The notes under the pieces were generated by a model, which was not told the DNA's origin, searched no databases, and saw nothing but the letters and a program-made list of their open reading frames with translations. Below, piece after piece: positions 39,747 through 50,052 of a stretch of DNA of 64,000 bases; position 1 is the first letter of the stretch; each line of letters opens with the position of its first letter. The stretch is taken from the NCBI GenBank assembly GCA_017887095.1, contig JAGHIT010000094.1, forward strand, positions 1 to 64,000, read 5' to 3'. A program made the translations under genes and the position numbers. Source of the DNA: Clostridia bacterium. Lineage in GTDB: Bacteria > Bacillota > Clostridia > Christensenellales > Borkfalkiaceae.

Positions 39747-40436
39747 TTATCCATCCTCCCGTTCGGATGATTCAGTCACGGGCGGAAGCGGCCCGATGGC
39801 TGCCGGCTTGCGGAGTACGCGCATTTTTTTGACGCGGCGCGCTTGCTCTGCCTTATTGGCAACAAAGACAAAGAGGGCGATACAGATACCGTATACAAAG
39901 AACGCGCCTGCGGCATTGGTGAAAAAGCCGATCCTGAAGTCCGTCACCTGAATGCCAAAGAAGGAACCGCTGCCCAAAAATTCGCGGATAATGCCGATGA
40001 ATGTGAGTGCAAAAGTAAGCCCGAGTCCCGTCGCAACGCCGTCGATTGCGCTGTCGATCACAGGACGTTTGCTCGCAAACGCCTCTGCACGTCCCAAAAT
40101 AACGCAGTTGACAACGATGAGCGGCAAGAATACGCCCATGGAGTCGTAGAGATCGGGGATGTATTTATCCAGCACCATTCTCAATAGTGTTACCATCGTT
40201 GCAATGATTACGACAAAAGCCGGGATACGCACCGTGTTCGGAATGATCTTTCGCAACAAAGAGATGATAACATTACTCAGAAGCAAAACAACAGTGACGG
40301 AGAGTCCCATGCCAAAGCTGTTGACGGCAGAAGTGGACATGGCCAATGTTGAACATGTACCAAGCACCAGTTTAAATGTTGCATTGTTTGTGACGAGCCC
40401 GTCATATGCGATCTTACCGTATTTCTTTGCATTCAT
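39747..40436 (-). CDS. rnfE: Rnf complex subunit RnfE
   Basis: LVLGTCSTLAMSTSAVNSFGMG; start at ATG 40436. Confidence 0.93.
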   Translation of the reverse strand: MNAKKYGKIAYDGLVTNNATFKLVLGTCSTLAMSTSAVNSFGMGLSVTVVLLLSNVIISLLRKIIPNTVRIPAFVVIIATMVTLLRMVLDKYIPDLYDSMGVFLPLIVVNCVILGRAEAFASKRPVIDSAIDGVATGLGLTFALTFIGIIREFLGSGSFFGIQVTDFRIGFFTNAAGAFFVYGICIALFVFVANKAEQARRVKKMRVLRKPAAIGPLPPVTESSEREDG

Positions 40437-41056
40437 GACTGACCTCCCGAGATCACGGTGCGGAAACACGCGAGCGCTGTATTGACCGCATTGACCATGG
40501 CATTGGACGTCTGACTTGCGCCTGCCACGATATTGTTGAGCGGATCGGATGAACCCTTGATCGCAGTAAAGTATCCGCCTGACGCAATCGCCTCGTTTTG
40601 CGAGGTGAAATATTCGTAATATTTTGTATTGAAGTTGGACATCAGTGTCTGTCCGTCGTTGGAGTCGTAGACGACCTTCTCGATGCCGGTGAGCTGCGGG
40701 CTGCCATCTTCAGAAGCGTCGCAGCCGATGACCACCCATAGCGTCACCGTGCCCGAACCGCCCGAATAGCCGCCGTAGCCCGTCGTATGCAGGAGATAGT
40801 TCCCGTCGTCCAGGACGAGATACGCTTCCTCCACCTGACCGTTGTTGTATGTTTTCTGTGCATCGGTCAGCTCGATTTCCTGTGTTTCAACTTCCGCGCC
40901 GTAAATTTTGGCAATAGAGCGGGCAAATCGCTCCTCATCGGAAACGAAAAAAATATCGTTGCAAATGGCAAGCAGTACTCCTGCGACAAGCACGATTGCT
41001 ATGAGAACGGCTAGACTCTTGAAGGCATTGCTCTTAAAAAATTCTTTGACCGTCAT
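40433..41056 (-). CDS. rnfG: Rnf complex subunit RnfG
   Basis: FMN-binding domain ... NNIVAGASQTSNAMVNAVNTAL (S/T-A-T-like flavinylation region). Confidence 0.9.
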   Translation of the reverse strand: MTVKEFFKSNAFKSLAVLIAIVLVAGVLLAICNDIFFVSDEERFARSIAKIYGAEVETQEIELTDAQKTYNNGQVEEAYLVLDDGNYLLHTTGYGGYSGGSGTVTLWVVIGCDASEDGSPQLTGIEKVVYDSNDGQTLMSNFNTKYYEYFTSQNEAIASGGYFTAIKGSSDPLNNIVAGASQTSNAMVNAVNTALACFRTVISGGQS

Positions 41057-42057
41057 TGTTTCTCCCTCCTTTTCCTGATATATCCGAAGGGGCGGGGCTT
41101 AATGATGAGATCAAGAAGGAAAACAACAAAATTCATGAGGAAGATGACAAAAGAGACGACCTCGATGCCAACGGCTTTTCGTAGTCCCGCAGTCAGCAGT
41201 CCCAGTGCTATAAAATAAATAATATTCCCAAGTACCGTTTTCGGGGTCGTCACATAGTCCGTTGCCATAAAGATCGCGCCTAAAAAAAGTCCTCCCGAAA
41301 AGATTGCATTCGCAAACAGGTCAATACCGAAGCCGCCCTCCAGAGCCATGGCAAACAGTCCCGTGGTAACAATATACAAAAGGGGCAGATACCACTTGAT
41401 TATGCCACGCATACACAAATAAATATATCCGACAAGGAGCGCGAGTTTGCATGTTTCACCGATGCAGCCTGCAACGCCTGTACCGAGAAACAGATCGAGA
41501 GCTGAGAGCATGGGCTGACCGCTCAAAAAATTTCCGAGTTGTGTCGCCCCGGCTGAAGGGTCGAAGTTTGAGGCATCGGTAGCTATAGGCCCGAAGGCTG
41601 CCGCAGGATAAATGGTCATTGCCGTAAAAGAGATAAATAGCATGATCCTGCCCGCGAGCGCGGGGTTGACAATGTTTTTTCCCGTTCCTCCGAACAGCAT
41701 TTTGGCTACGCCGACGGCAAAGATGCTCCCGATCAGGGGCATATACCACGCTTCTATGGATGCGGGCAGACAGAGTGCAAGTAAAAGTCCCGTAACGAGC
41801 GAGGTGAAATCAAACTGCCGGAAAAATCGATCCAAAATGCTTTTGTCTTTCCAGACTTTGTTTTGTACAAGGTACCACACAAATTCCGTCAGGAATGCGC
41901 CCGCGAGCGAGATCGCTATGAAAACCGCCGCTTCCCAGCCAAAAAACACAATTCCGGCAATACTTGCAGGCAACAGAGCGATAAGGACGTCCAACATGAT
42001 CGTCCTTGTCGTTCGTCGCGTCTTTATGTGCGGCGCAGAGGATACGATAAAATTCAT
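41053..42057 (-). CDS. rnfD: Rnf complex subunit RnfD
   Basis: SSAPHIKTRRTTRTIMLDVLIALLPA ... operon; start at ATG 42057. Confidence 0.94.
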   Translation of the reverse strand: MNFIVSSAPHIKTRRTTRTIMLDVLIALLPASIAGIVFFGWEAAVFIAISLAGAFLTEFVWYLVQNKVWKDKSILDRFFRQFDFTSLVTGLLLALCLPASIEAWYMPLIGSIFAVGVAKMLFGGTGKNIVNPALAGRIMLFISFTAMTIYPAAAFGPIATDASNFDPSAGATQLGNFLSGQPMLSALDLFLGTGVAGCIGETCKLALLVGYIYLCMRGIIKWYLPLLYIVTTGLFAMALEGGFGIDLFANAIFSGGLFLGAIFMATDYVTTPKTVLGNIIYFIALGLLTAGLRKAVGIEVVSFVIFLMNFVVFLLDLIIKPRPFGYIRKRREKQ

Positions 42058-43340
42058 GCTTTCCTCCTGAGTTCTGACTTCGCTGTTTTGATCGCCTGAG
42101 CGAGCGGTCTGTGCGCGGGACAGACATACGAACATGCACCGCATTCGATGCAGGCAAGTACGCCGCCATACTTTGCCGCGTTGTCATATTCCTTTGCATC
42201 AGTATAAAACTCTGTCTGCATAGGCAACAGTTTCATAGGGCAGACGCTTGCGCATTTTCCGCAATTAATGCATGGCGTTGGTTCATAGACAGCGGTTTCC
42301 TTGCCTGACAGAAAGAGGAACCCACCCGTCGTCTTAGTGACGACCGCCGACGTGCCCGTGAGCGCCGCGCCCGTCATTGGCCCGCCCTCCACAAGTTTAA
42401 CGGTATTCTCCGTTGCACCGCATATCTCGGCTAATACAGAGAGAGGAGTACCGATCTGACAAAGCAGATTTTTGGGTTGCTCGACACCTTCGCCCGTCAC
42501 GGTCACAACGCGATCGATGAGCGGCTTTCCCAGCTCCACCGCTTCATATACGGCAAACGCGGTAGCGACATTTTGTACGATGACGCCCACATCTGCCGGC
42601 AGTTTGCCGAGCGGCACCCTACGTCTCGTACAACAGTAGATGAGCTGTTTTTCTGCACCCATCGGATACTGCTTTTTCAGCGGGATGACAGGAAGGTCGC
42701 TCTTTTCGAACGCTACAATGGCTTCAGGCTTATTTTTTTCAATTGCGATGAGAATTTGTTTTGCTCCGAGCGCCGCCGCAATATATTTTGCGCCATATAC
42801 GATTTCCTTCGAGCGTGCGCGCATCAGGGCGTCGTCGCAGGTGAGGTAGGACTCGCACTCCGCGCCGTTCAGGATGAGCGTATCCACAGGTGCGGACGGG
42901 CGGAGCTTGACGTGCGTCGGGAAGCCCGCGCCGCCCATGCCGACGATGCCGCATTCCTTGATACGCTCAATGATCGCTTCGGACGAGAGATCGGACAGCG
43001 GAGAGAGATAGGCCGTTTCCTGCACGCCGTTTGGTGCAACTGTAACACATGGAATCGTTCCGCCGCGGCCGTCGGGACATGTTCCGATCGAGGTGACCGT
43101 GCCTGCAACGCTAGCGTGTACGTTTGCAGAGACAGCGCCGACTGCTCTGGCGATACATTGACCTTTTTTTACCGTATCTCCGGTTTTGACGATCGCCTGA
43201 GCAGGAGCGCCGATATGACGGGACAGAGGTATATGTATTTCGCCCGTCACGGGAAGCGGCTCAATCGGTAAATTCGCCGTGCGGGACTTATGTCCCGCGA
43301 GCCGCACGCCGCGAAAAAAGGGCGCTGCTTTGAGTTTCAC
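42054..43340 (-). CDS. rnfC: Rnf complex subunit RnfC
   Basis: GMGGAGFPTHVKLRP, CINCGKCASVCPMKLLP, CIECGACSYVCPAHRPL; GTG start after ggaggaatcaa. Confidence 0.95.
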   Translation of the reverse strand: MKLKAAPFFRGVRLAGHKSRTANLPIEPLPVTGEIHIPLSRHIGAPAQAIVKTGDTVKKGQCIARAVGAVSANVHASVAGTVTSIGTCPDGRGGTIPCVTVAPNGVQETAYLSPLSDLSSEAIIERIKECGIVGMGGAGFPTHVKLRPSAPVDTLILNGAECESYLTCDDALMRARSKEIVYGAKYIAAALGAKQILIAIEKNKPEAIVAFEKSDLPVIPLKKQYPMGAEKQLIYCCTRRRVPLGKLPADVGVIVQNVATAFAVYEAVELGKPLIDRVVTVTGEGVEQPKNLLCQIGTPLSVLAEICGATENTVKLVEGGPMTGAALTGTSAVVTKTTGGFLFLSGKETAVYEPTPCINCGKCASVCPMKLLPMQTEFYTDAKEYDNAAKYGGVLACIECGACSYVCPAHRPLAQAIKTAKSELRRKA

Positions 43341-43882
43341 TTGATTCCTCCTTTGGATTTTTCCTGCGGCAGGATGCGTGCAGGAAGTAATTTCAGTGTG
43401 TATGTAACGGCAAGTCCGATTGCCGCTCCCGAGAGAGCACCCAACAGACAGAGATATGGAGCATATCCGAGGAGCTGTATTGTTCCGGCAAGTGCACAAT
43501 ATACGATCAGTTGCACGAGGTTGTGCAAGACGGCACCCGCAACGTTGACGGCAACAAAGCTGATATGCGGAACCAGGTATAGCATACATCTGCATGCACA
43601 CACGGAGACGACGCCCGCCGTCATGCTGTAGAGGATCATAGAAATATTGCCTGCAAACAGGCTGCCGAGAAAGGTACGAGCGAACACTATGACGAGGGCA
43701 TCCGGCAGACCGTACAGAGCGAGCGCAAGCATGGAAAAAATGTTGGCAAGTCCTAACTTTGCACCGGGAAGATAGGGAAGAGGAATAAGACTTTCCAGCA
43801 AAAATGCGATAAGCCCCAGTCCGGCGAGAATGCCGAGCATGGCAATGCGTTTCCCCATGCCCGCTTTATGCTTTGTGATCAT
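43337..43882 (-). CDS. Gx transporter / heptaprenyl diphosphate synthase component I-like membrane protein
   Basis: LIPLPYLPGAKLGLANIFSMLALALYG; overlaps rnfC. Confidence 0.8.
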   Translation of the reverse strand: MITKHKAGMGKRIAMLGILAGLGLIAFLLESLIPLPYLPGAKLGLANIFSMLALALYGLPDALVIVFARTFLGSLFAGNISMILYSMTAGVVSVCACRCMLYLVPHISFVAVNVAGAVLHNLVQLIVYCALAGTIQLLGYAPYLCLLGALSGAAIGLAVTYTLKLLPARILPQEKSKGGIK

Positions 43883-43963
43883 ATGATTCTATTATAATTT
43901 TGATGCTCCGAAAAGTCAATACCTGAATTGATTTCAGTTGTGATTTTACTAATTTTTGTCCGC

Positions 43964-43992
43964 TTGACAGGATTGCCGGGTTGTGTTATACT
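43964..43992 (+). promoter_or_regulatory. Sigma-A promoter
   Basis: TTGACA, 17-nt spacer, TATACT. Confidence 0.6.
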
Positions 43993-43998
43993 GAAACC

Positions 43999-44856
43999 AT
44001 GCAAACTGTTTATGACGTGATCGTGGTGGGAGGAGGTATTGCGGGATATTCTGCCGCTCTCACTTTGCATAGCTTAAGACATAATACCCTTTGGTTGGGA
44101 GCAGATCTGCTGGGCGAAAAACTGCGTGCGGCGGAATATGTGCGCAATTATCCTGCGCTGCTCGGGAACGGCGCGTTGTTTGCTGCTCGCATTGAGGAGC
44201 AGATGCGCCACGAGGGGCTTGCCATTACTAAGGCACGCGTAGACGGCATTTATGCGGGAGAACCGTTTACGCTTACGGTCGGGGGACAGATGTTCTTAGC
44301 ACGTTCCGTTATTCTTGCAACGGGCGTGGAAACTGCGGGCGCCGTCAGGGGGGAGGAGGATTTTCTCGGGCGGGGCGTAAGTTATTGTGCAGTGTGCGAC
44401 GGTGCGCTCTACCGCGGAAAAACGATCGCCGCCGTCATCTCTGATCGTAAATTTGAAGAGGAAGCAGAGTATCTTGCCGGCTACGCAAAGGAAGTGCATG
44501 CTTTCTGTCTCTATCCCGATGCGTCTTTTCATGCAGAAAATATAGTAATCCATCAAGAAAAGCCGCTCGCCGTCATGGGCGGCATACGCGTAGAAAAGCT
44601 ATCCCTAAAAGGCGGAGATCTTCCCGTGGACGGTGTATTCTTTTTGAAAAACGCCGCGCCGCCTGCCGCGCTTGTCGGTGGTCTGGAATTGGAAAACGGT
44701 GCAGTGAAAGTCGGGCGAGATATGTCCACCAACTTACACGGACTGTTCGCCGCCGGCGATGTCACGGGCAGACCTTATCAGTATGCAAAGGCTGCGGGGG
44801 AAGGCGTGGTTGCGGCATACGCTGCCCACGCATTCTTGCAGGAATCGAAAACATGA
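43999..44856 (+). CDS. Thioredoxin reductase-like FAD/NAD(P) oxidoreductase
   Basis: VIVVGGGIAGYSAALTL, GVSYCAVCDGALYRGK, GLFAAGDVTGRPYQYAKAAGEG. Confidence 0.88.
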   Translation: MQTVYDVIVVGGGIAGYSAALTLHSLRHNTLWLGADLLGEKLRAAEYVRNYPALLGNGALFAARIEEQMRHEGLAITKARVDGIYAGEPFTLTVGGQMFLARSVILATGVETAGAVRGEEDFLGRGVSYCAVCDGALYRGKTIAAVISDRKFEEEAEYLAGYAKEVHAFCLYPDASFHAENIVIHQEKPLAVMGGIRVEKLSLKGGDLPVDGVFFLKNAAPPAALVGGLELENGAVKVGRDMSTNLHGLFAAGDVTGRPYQYAKAAGEGVVAAYAAHAFLQESKT

Positions 44857-45668
44857 GTGTTATAGAAATCGAGCGCTCCATCATTAAGAAATTCCGCAAG
44901 GAGATCTGGTGTCCCTTTGTAAAAAGTGTCAAGCAATACGAGCTTTTGAAGGAGGGAGACAGGGTCGCGGTGTGCATTTCCGGCGGAAAGGATTCTTTTC
45001 TGCTTGCAAAGTGCATGCAAGAACTTTGCCGCCACGGACAGTACGAATTTGGTTTGGAGTTCATTGTCATGGACCCCGGATACGCGCCGCAGAACAGGTT
45101 TCGGATTGAGGAAAATGCGGAGAAGCTCGGTATACCCGTGCGCATTTTCGAAAGCGACATCTTTGCCGTAGTTGACAGCGTAAAGACCGGCTCCGCATGT
45201 TATCTCTGTGCGCGTATGCGCCGCGGTTATCTCTATGAGTTTGCAAAAAAATGCGGATGCAATAAGATCGCATTGGGGCATCATTTTGACGATGTTGTCG
45301 GCACGACGCTTTTGAGTATGTTGTACGGCGCAGAGATCAAAACAATGATGCCCAAACTTCGCTCGACGGGGCATCCCGGCATGGAACTCATCCGTCCGCT
45401 CTATTCCGTACGGGAACGCGATATTATGCGGTGGGCTATGGACAACGATCTGCACTTTCTGAATTGTGCCTGCAGATTTACGGAGCGCGTTGCAAACAAG
45501 GAAGAAGAGAGCAAGCGCAGAGAGATGAAACAGTTGCTGGAGTTCTTGGAAAAAACCAATCCTGACGCGGCAAATAATGTTTTTCGGGCCATGCATAATG
45601 TGGCGCTGGATTGTATTGTCGGCTGGAGAAAAAACGGGGTGCGCGCAAGTTTCCTGGACGAGTATTGA
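44853..45668 (+). CDS. TtcA-like tRNA 2-thiocytidine biosynthesis / ATP-pyrophosphatase
   Basis: AVCISGGKDSFLLAKC PP-loop, ACYLCARMRRGYLYEFAKKCGCNKIALGHHFDD. Confidence 0.88.
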   Translation: MSVIEIERSIIKKFRKEIWCPFVKSVKQYELLKEGDRVAVCISGGKDSFLLAKCMQELCRHGQYEFGLEFIVMDPGYAPQNRFRIEENAEKLGIPVRIFESDIFAVVDSVKTGSACYLCARMRRGYLYEFAKKCGCNKIALGHHFDDVVGTTLLSMLYGAEIKTMMPKLRSTGHPGMELIRPLYSVRERDIMRWAMDNDLHFLNCACRFTERVANKEEESKRREMKQLLEFLEKTNPDAANNVFRAMHNVALDCIVGWRKNGVRASFLDEY

Positions 45669-45756
45669 AGCTTGAATTCATAAAGTTTTTTTCTGTCTAT
45701 GTACTTGCAACTTTGATCCAATCATTGTATAATAGGAATACAACGGGAGGCAGTGC

Positions 45757-46149
45757 ATGACGGAAGAACAACTGCAGCAATATTTGGATATCGAAAAGTG
45801 GAAGGATAGTGAACAGAACCATGCAGACATGTGCGGACGCTATCGGCGCTGTCGATATTGCAGACGATCTGAAGAACATCCTTGCGCAAAAGCATTTTCC
45901 AGATTGGTTATAAGGCGGACTCAGCCGGTGCCGGACATAATTCCGGAGTGGCTGCTTCCGGATCCGCCCGTCGAACAAGTGTTCGGCACGGAGATCGTTT
46001 CTGAAGAGAGATCCCGCTGTTTCGAAACGGAAGAAGTTTCATGCCGCGTACTCAGACACGGCAAAGGCGGAATTCGCTTGCTTAGTTTAACAAGAAAAAT
46101 TTCTGAAATACAAAACACTGCGGATAATTCGGCGGAAGACGCCGTTTGA
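45757..46149 (+). CDS. Hypothetical protein with N-terminal Cys cluster
   Basis: 130 aa; CGRYRRCRYCRRSEEHPC; promoter-like TATAAT upstream. Confidence 0.5.
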   Translation: MTEEQLQQYLDIEKWKDSEQNHADMCGRYRRCRYCRRSEEHPCAKAFSRLVIRRTQPVPDIIPEWLLPDPPVEQVFGTEIVSEERSRCFETEEVSCRVLRHGKGGIRLLSLTRKISEIQNTADNSAEDAV

Positions 46150-46184
46150 TCAATTTTTTTTAAGGAGGATACAGGGTTTTTCCC

Positions 46185-47231
46185 ATGGACAGTAGAACGA
46201 TCGGACTATTGATCGCTCTTGTCGTGCTTGTCATCCTGTCAGGCTTATTCAGCGCTACAGAGACGGCATACACAAGTTTTTCGGCGGTGCGTATGCGACG
46301 TTTTGCAAAACGAAAGCGCACCGCGCGCATGGCGTTCCGCTTGAGCGCTAATTACAACCGGATCCTGACGACGCTGCTCATTGCCGATAACATCGTCAAT
46401 ATAGCGTCGGCAACGATTGGTACGCTTATTTTTACGTCGCTTATGGGTGAGGAAATCGGCTCCGTCGTATCAACAGTCATAGTTACGGTCGTATTGCTCA
46501 TCTTCGGCGAGATCACACCCAAACTGCTTGCCAAGCGATTGCCTGAGACATTCGCTTGTGCGGCTGCATATCCCCTGTTTGTATGCATTTGCCTTTTCCT
46601 GCCGTTCGTTTGGTTATTCGATCTGTGGAAGAAGGTCGTTTTTTATGTCTTCGGACTTGGGAAAAAGGAGCCTCGATTGACAGAGGAGGAATTTGAAATG
46701 CTCGTTTCCGATGTGCGTCAGGAGGGTGTGCTGAACGAAACAGAGCAAGAACTCATTCATCGGACTCTGCGCTATGATGAGCTCACGGTCGCCGACTGCA
46801 TGATCCCTTTGGAACGAGTCGTTGCGGTTGATCTGCGTGAAAATGACCGTGTCGTATTCCGCATTTTCCGTGAGACAAATTTTTCCCGCCTTCCGGTCTA
46901 TAAGGGGACTAAGGGGAATATTGAGGGAGTGTTGTATCGTGCGGATTTCTATGAAAACATGCTTGCCGGCCGAAGAGATTTCAACAATATTATTCGTCCT
47001 ATCTCTGCAACTTCTCCTGATGAGAAGGTCTCCGTTCTTATGGAACGGCTGCGTACGCAACGGGAGCATATGCTGGTTGTGGGATCGGAGGATGATGCGC
47101 TCGGCATCATTACGCGGGAAGACATGATTGAGGAACTGCTCGGGGATGTTGATGATAAATACGATCTGACGCCTGTCACGTCTTTGCCCACACCTGAACC
47201 GGAGGATCCGGAAGAGGAGGTGGATCTATGA
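46185..47231 (+). CDS. HlyC/CorC family transporter (CNNM + CBS)
   Basis: SGLFSATETAYTSFSAVRMRRFAK, CBS pair, ITREDMIEELLGDVDDKYD. Confidence 0.92.
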   Translation: MDSRTIGLLIALVVLVILSGLFSATETAYTSFSAVRMRRFAKRKRTARMAFRLSANYNRILTTLLIADNIVNIASATIGTLIFTSLMGEEIGSVVSTVIVTVVLLIFGEITPKLLAKRLPETFACAAAYPLFVCICLFLPFVWLFDLWKKVVFYVFGLGKKEPRLTEEEFEMLVSDVRQEGVLNETEQELIHRTLRYDELTVADCMIPLERVVAVDLRENDRVVFRIFRETNFSRLPVYKGTKGNIEGVLYRADFYENMLAGRRDFNNIIRPISATSPDEKVSVLMERLRTQREHMLVVGSEDDALGIITREDMIEELLGDVDDKYDLTPVTSLPTPEPEDPEEEVDL

Positions 47232-48274
47232 CGTCTGAAATGGTCGGAATGATAATCGCGCTTGTCATCCTTGTGGCATTTTCCGCATTTTTCAGCGCAA
47301 CAGAGACTGCTTATACCGGATTCTCGGAAATGCGCATGAGGCGTTTTGCAAAGACAAAGCGCACGGCAAGAATCGCGCTGAAGCTGAGCAAAAACTATAA
47401 TCGCATCCTTACAACGCTCCTGATCGGTAATAATATTGTCAATATTACGGCATCTACGGTTGCAACGCTGCTTTTTGTGGGAATTTGGGGCGAGGATCTG
47501 GGAGCGGTTCTCTCCACTGTCATAGTTACCGTTGTCGTACTTATATTTGGTGAAGTGACGCCTAAGACCATCGCAAAAGCAATGCCGGAGTCATTTGCCT
47601 GCTTTGCTGCGTATCCGCTTCTCGGACTGTCAATCCTTTTTTTCCCTCTTGCATGGTTATTTGGAAAATGGGAGAAACTTATTTTCCGTATTTTCAGATT
47701 GAATAAAAATGAGCCGAAATACACGGAAGAAGAGTTTAAGATGCTTGTTTCGGACGTCAAGGAAGATGGTGTTCTAAACGATACGGAGCATGAACTCATC
47801 CGCAGGACGCTTCGCTTTGACGATCTTCATGTCGGATCATGCATGATTCCGCTTGACAGAGTAATCGCTGTAAATGTGTATGAGCACGATAAGCGCATTT
47901 TAAATCTTTTCCGCGATACAAATTTTTCGCGAGTTCCCGTATACGAGGGAGAGAAACGCAATATTGTAGGTGTTTTGTATCGTGCGGATTTTTATGAGCA
48001 TTTATTGATGCACAGAAAGGGGATCGTTGAATTGATAAGACCTGTTACATTTACGACGACGGATACAAAACTGTCTGCTTTGCTGAAACAGACGCAAGCG
48101 GAGCGAATCCATATGATCATTGTGGGCGAAAGCGGAAACGCTCTCGGACTGATTACCCGCGAAGACATGATCGAAGAACTTCTCGGTGACGTTGATGACA
48201 AATATGACATGACGCCGGTCACGTCTCCATTGAATCCGGTGGTTCCGGAAGCAGCTTCGGAGGATGAAGAATGA
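47228..48274 (+). CDS. HlyC/CorC family transporter (tandem paralog)
   Basis: Same 348-aa architecture; SAFFSATETAYTGFSEMRMRRFAK. Confidence 0.92.
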   Translation: MTSEMVGMIIALVILVAFSAFFSATETAYTGFSEMRMRRFAKTKRTARIALKLSKNYNRILTTLLIGNNIVNITASTVATLLFVGIWGEDLGAVLSTVIVTVVVLIFGEVTPKTIAKAMPESFACFAAYPLLGLSILFFPLAWLFGKWEKLIFRIFRLNKNEPKYTEEEFKMLVSDVKEDGVLNDTEHELIRRTLRFDDLHVGSCMIPLDRVIAVNVYEHDKRILNLFRDTNFSRVPVYEGEKRNIVGVLYRADFYEHLLMHRKGIVELIRPVTFTTTDTKLSALLKQTQAERIHMIIVGESGNALGLITREDMIEELLGDVDDKYDMTPVTSPLNPVVPEAASEDEE

Positions 48275-49404
48275 AGTTATCCGTTCCGGTCGCATTCGGT
48301 GTCGAGGCGTCTGTCAAACGCCAGCTGCGTCAGTTGGGGTATGGAGATTGTCCTGCGCTGCAAGGCAGGATCCGTCTTAACGGAGACTGGCTTGATGTGG
48401 CGCGCCTTAACATAAATCTGCGCGCCGGAGAGCGAGTGCTTGTGGAACTTGCAGAGTTTCCTGCGCCTGACTTTGATGCATTGTTTGACGGAGTGTATTC
48501 GATCCCATGGGAGGAATATATCGGTGCAGATTTTCGGATCTTGATGGACGGTAAATGTGTGAACAGCCGTCTGATGGCGATTAAGACCTCCGGCGGGATC
48601 GCGAAAAAAGCAATCGTTGAACGGCTTCGCGCCAAGTCGGGTATACATACTTTGAGTGAACGCGGTGCACGGATCGTGGTAGGGGTTTTTATCGTCAACG
48701 ATATGGCGAGTATCACCTTGGATACGACAGGCGACGGTCTGCATAAGCGTGGCTATCGGATTAAGACTTATTCCGCGCCGCTTCGTGAAACGACGGCCGC
48801 CGCCATGATCGAAAGTTCTTTTTTCCGTGCGGGAAAACCCTTTGCCGATGTATTTTGTGGCAGCGGGACTATTCCGATTGAAGCGGCGCTGTATATGCGT
48901 AACATCGCACCGGGAAAACATCGCTCTTTTGATTTTATCCAATGGATGCATGTCCCTGAGGTAATCCGGATCGCGCGTGAGGAGGCATGTGATCAAGAAA
49001 ACCATGGTCAGATTCCGCTCATCTGCGCGAGCGACATTTCCGGAGATGCAATCGAAATTGCCAAATTTCATGCTGCAAGGGCTGGCGTTGGCACCGATAT
49101 TCGATTCTTTACCCGGGATATGCGTATGTTTTCAAGTGACGAGCGATGCGGAGTTCTCATTTCCAATCCACCGTACGGAGAGCGTCTGAAAGCGCATTTG
49201 CCTGAATTATATCGTGACTTCGGAAAAATGTACCGCCGTCTGCCCGATTGGAGTTGCTATTTTTTATCGGGATACGATGGCGCACCGCGTGCATTTGGCG
49301 GAAGACCGGACAAAATGCGCCGTATGTGGAATGCGGGAATTCCCTGTACGCTGTATTCATATTATGGTGCGCCGCCCTCCGAAAAAACCGAATCGAATGC
49401 GTAA
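48271..49404 (+). CDS. THUMP-domain class I SAM-dependent RNA methyltransferase
   Basis: PFADVFCGSGTIPIEAALYMRNIAPG, ISNPPYGERL. Confidence 0.92.
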   Translation: MKLSVPVAFGVEASVKRQLRQLGYGDCPALQGRIRLNGDWLDVARLNINLRAGERVLVELAEFPAPDFDALFDGVYSIPWEEYIGADFRILMDGKCVNSRLMAIKTSGGIAKKAIVERLRAKSGIHTLSERGARIVVGVFIVNDMASITLDTTGDGLHKRGYRIKTYSAPLRETTAAAMIESSFFRAGKPFADVFCGSGTIPIEAALYMRNIAPGKHRSFDFIQWMHVPEVIRIAREEACDQENHGQIPLICASDISGDAIEIAKFHAARAGVGTDIRFFTRDMRMFSSDERCGVLISNPPYGERLKAHLPELYRDFGKMYRRLPDWSCYFLSGYDGAPRAFGGRPDKMRRMWNAGIPCTLYSYYGAPPSEKTESNA

Positions 49405-49479
49405 GAGAGGCGCTTTGTAACGAGTTGGAGATTGTTAAATGAGAAGATTGTGAATTTCTGTAAAATCTCTTTTTTTATA

Positions 49480-49508
49480 TTGACATCATTCCGATTGTGT
49501 TTTATAAT
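49480..49508 (+). promoter_or_regulatory. Consensus sigma-A promoter for the MarR gene
   Basis: TTGACA-17 nt-TATAAT. Confidence 0.75.
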
Positions 49509-49549
49509 AAAATTGTTCAGAATCCTACAAAATAAAAGGAGAACCAACT

Positions 49550-50020
49550 ATGGAAATCAACGAATATCTCATCAAGAGTTTTGAACTGATGCGGAGTTTG
49601 GAAAACGTGGATTTTTTTGCAGGAGTTTCCAATCTCTCCCGCACGGAATTTCATTTGCTTCGCGAGGTAATCCTGGAGGCAGAAAAAGGGAAAAATATCA
49701 TTTCATCCGAATTGGCACGTCGTCTCGGGATCACACGTTCTGCTGTCTCTCAGATTGTAACAAAGATGGAACAGCGAGGTATCGTTAATCGCGTATCTTC
49801 GCCTACTGACAGAAAAATTGCGTATATCTGTCTTTCTGAGAGTTCAATGGCAGTCTTTGAAGAGCAGTGTAAACAGGCGAATGAGACGATGAAGCGTATT
49901 GTCGAATTATATGGTGAAGATAAGATCAGAACATTTTTTAACGAGTATGTTGAACTGCGCAAAGTAGTAGACCATGTCATGAAAGAACGCGAAAAAGAAC
50001 GTGGACAATCGGAGCTGTGA
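49550..50020 (+). CDS. MarR-family transcriptional regulator
   Basis: ELARRLGITRSAVSQIVTKMEQRGIVNRVSSPTDRKIAYICLSE. Confidence 0.9.
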   Translation: MEINEYLIKSFELMRSLENVDFFAGVSNLSRTEFHLLREVILEAEKGKNIISSELARRLGITRSAVSQIVTKMEQRGIVNRVSSPTDRKIAYICLSESSMAVFEEQCKQANETMKRIVELYGEDKIRTFFNEYVELRKVVDHVMKEREKERGQSEL

Positions 50021-50052
50021 TCGTAAACAGCGGTCTCGCATGGGGTTAGTAC

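Noticed and set aside
38307-43882. Rnf operon as unusual electron-transfer system
   Set aside because: Standard rnfCDGEAB order with a commonly linked Gx transporter gene.
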